Positions 63,194-64,000 of a stretch of DNA of 64,000 bases are shown piece after piece. Every line of letters starts with the position of its first letter. The stretch's first letter is position 1. Origin of the DNA: Halomonas colorata (GTDB lineage: Bacteria > Pseudomonadota > Gammaproteobacteria > Pseudomonadales > Halomonadaceae); the NCBI RefSeq assembly GCF_014897985.1, contig NZ_JABUZA010000022.1, positions 1 to 64,000 on the forward strand, in the 5' to 3' direction. The translations under genes were made by a program, and so were the position numbers. Below the pieces are notes generated by a model. That model saw only the letters and a list, made by a program, of their open reading frames with translations. It was not told the origin of the DNA and searched no databases.

Positions 63194-63276
63194 GATCAAG
63201 CGCCAAGCGTTGAATGATTAATCGACTTAATATAGCTAGACTAAACGCCATATAACGTTGCTGCTAGGAGTGCTCA

Positions 63277-63834
63277 ATGCACGAGCTGGATCACTACATT
63301 TATCCACACCGGGTACTGCATTGGCTGGTGGCGGGCGCCGTACTGCTTGCCTTGGCCAGTGGTTTAACCATCGGAACGGTCGGCTATGAACGTACGGTGA
63401 CGCTGGTGGGCAATACGCTTACTAACCTGCTCTATACCAGCCATAAAACCTTGGGTTTAACGATTTTACTGCTGATGACCCTGCGCATTATTACCCGCTT
63501 GGCGTTTGTGGTGCCTGATCATGATCCGCCCTTGAATGCGTTTGAGCGCATTGTCAGCACTAGCGTGCATCATCTGCTTTATTTGGCGCTGGTTATTATG
63601 CCGCTGCTGGGTTGGGTCGCGACTGCCAGCGGTGGGTACCCGGTTGAGTTTTTTCACTGGCATCTGCCCGCTCTAATTAGCGAGCGCCCAGCGCTTTCTG
63701 ACCAACTCTATATATGGCATGGGCGTCTTGGCTGGGCCATTTTGGTATTGATCGTGCTGCACGTGACGGGTGCGTTATTTCACTGGCGAAGAAAGCACGA
63801 TAACGTCACCAAACGTATGAGCCTATTCGACTAG
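63277..63834 (+). CDS. Cytochrome b561-type membrane protein
   Basis: 185 residues, four helices. Histidines expected to hold two haems are seen in YPHRVLHWL near the start, T-S-H-K-T-L, H-H-L-L-Y-L and WHGRLGW, with L-H-V-T-G-A-L-F-H at the end. CybB/YceJ-like electron carrier at the inner membrane, quinone to an unknown acceptor. GGAG lies upstream of the ATG. The last codons and stop begin a four-unit tandem repeat. Confidence 0.92.
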   Translation: MHELDHYIYPHRVLHWLVAGAVLLALASGLTIGTVGYERTVTLVGNTLTNLLYTSHKTLGLTILLLMTLRIITRLAFVVPDHDPPLNAFERIVSTSVHHLLYLALVIMPLLGWVATASGGYPVEFFHWHLPALISERPALSDQLYIWHGRLGWAILVLIVLHVTGALFHWRRKHDNVTKRMSLFD

Positions 63835-63887
63835 GTTTTAAATGACTAGGTTTTAAGTGACTAGTTTTAAGCGACTAGGTTTCAAGC
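63829..63887 (+). repeat. 15-bp tandem repeat, four units, starting at the cytochrome b561 stop
   Basis: Units start with GACTAGG at 63829, 63844, 63859 (one G lost, 14 bp) and 63873. The first contains the stop TAG (63832-63834); the second repeats TAG in frame (63847-63849), and the third in frame (63862-63864). Other bases (TTTTAAAT/TTTTAAGT) differ slightly between units. Confidence 0.93.
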
Positions 63888-63914
63888 CCAAACCCTCGCA
63901 GGGAGCGATGATAT

Positions 63915-64000
63915 ATGGGCCTGCAGATTGCCTTCATTATCGGTTTGGCTGCCGTACATATCTTCGCCAGCAGGCTACGTAAGCTAAGCGCTGTGCCCCG
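63915..64000 (+). CDS. Start of an unidentified membrane protein gene (cut by window end)
   Basis: ATG at 63915 with GGGAG about 10 nt upstream opens a frame that stays open to the window edge (28 codons): MGLQIAFIIGLAAVHIFASR then LRKLSAVP. The first helix is followed by a basic turn, so it is an inner-membrane protein; the family is not recognised from this short piece. Confidence 0.55.
   Translation, partial: MGLQIAFIIGLAAVHIFASRLRKLSAVP

Noticed and set aside
63829..63887. CRISPR-like array
   Set aside because: Units are 14-15 bp, directly adjacent without spacers, and start at a stop codon. This is a short tandem repeat, not a CRISPR array; no cas genes are near.

Overview
The window reads as a chromosomal segment of a moderately halophilic gammaproteobacterium, most likely Halomonadaceae (Halomonas/Vreelandella-like). 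This is an inference from protein style: an MFS-PlsC-AMP fusion Aas protein, FecIR/TonB iron uptake, TRAP transport, PQQ dehydrogenases, acidic low-complexity tails, and moderately high GC with AT-rich promoters. I see no rRNA, tRNA, insertion sequence, prophage or CRISPR array.

Layout. 1-4300: a TRAP transporter operon (dctP-dctQ-dctM) with an enolase-superfamily enzyme, probably for a sugar acid. 4383-10533: a minus-strand siderophore uptake operon (TonB-dependent receptor, binding protein, two FecCD permeases, ATPase). 10857-13051: a stand-alone DUF697-like protein, then a MerR metal regulator divergent from a Cys-rich SO_0444/YraQ-type permease, with a near-perfect MerR-type promoter between them. 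13143-15007: a PQQ/sorbosone-type sugar dehydrogenase and a small membrane protein. 15469-18831: glpF-glpK and a voltage-gated-type K+ channel. 19036-23919: a second iron system (FecI-FecR-FecA type plus an exported esterase) behind a Fur box.

24138-27293: Rrf2 regulator with a thioredoxin-reductase-like flavoprotein, then a LysR regulator divergent from mdaB. 27329-31827: MFS transporter and an AaeXAB-like efflux set (DUF1656, HlyD, FUSC). 32075-32812: DUF1275 protein behind a good Fur box. 32866-38626: an exported S8 peptidase with a Glu at the catalytic Asp position, a GltB-like FMN protein and an MscS channel. 38739-43952: nitroreductase, fused lysophospholipid transport/reacylation protein, and an XRE regulator with a perfect palindrome at its start. 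44098-49355: rlmA, csp, MFS transporter, MmyB-type regulator, ABC-F ATPase. 49676-51764: DAACS transporter with deaminase, and a Pmp3-type peptide. 51947-56623: a TonB-dependent receptor strongly resembling the PQQ importer PqqU/YncD, convergent with the PQQ glucose dehydrogenase gcd. 56877-64000: an oxidoreductase, an RlpA-like protein, a PPC-repeat protein, a lipoprotein, a gene remnant, an EamA exporter divergent from a LysR regulator, cytochrome b561, and the start of an unidentified membrane gene.

The two observations I rate highest are the PqqU-like receptor/gcd pair, which suggests scavenging of external PQQ for periplasmic glucose oxidation, and a recurring pattern of 13-18 bp tandem duplications at gene boundaries. 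In several cases (glpF, cytochrome b561, deaminase) the duplication covers the stop codon and repeats it in frame. Two gene relics (a LysR C-terminus and a NUDIX-like tail) show that neighbouring intergenic DNA is decayed coding sequence.
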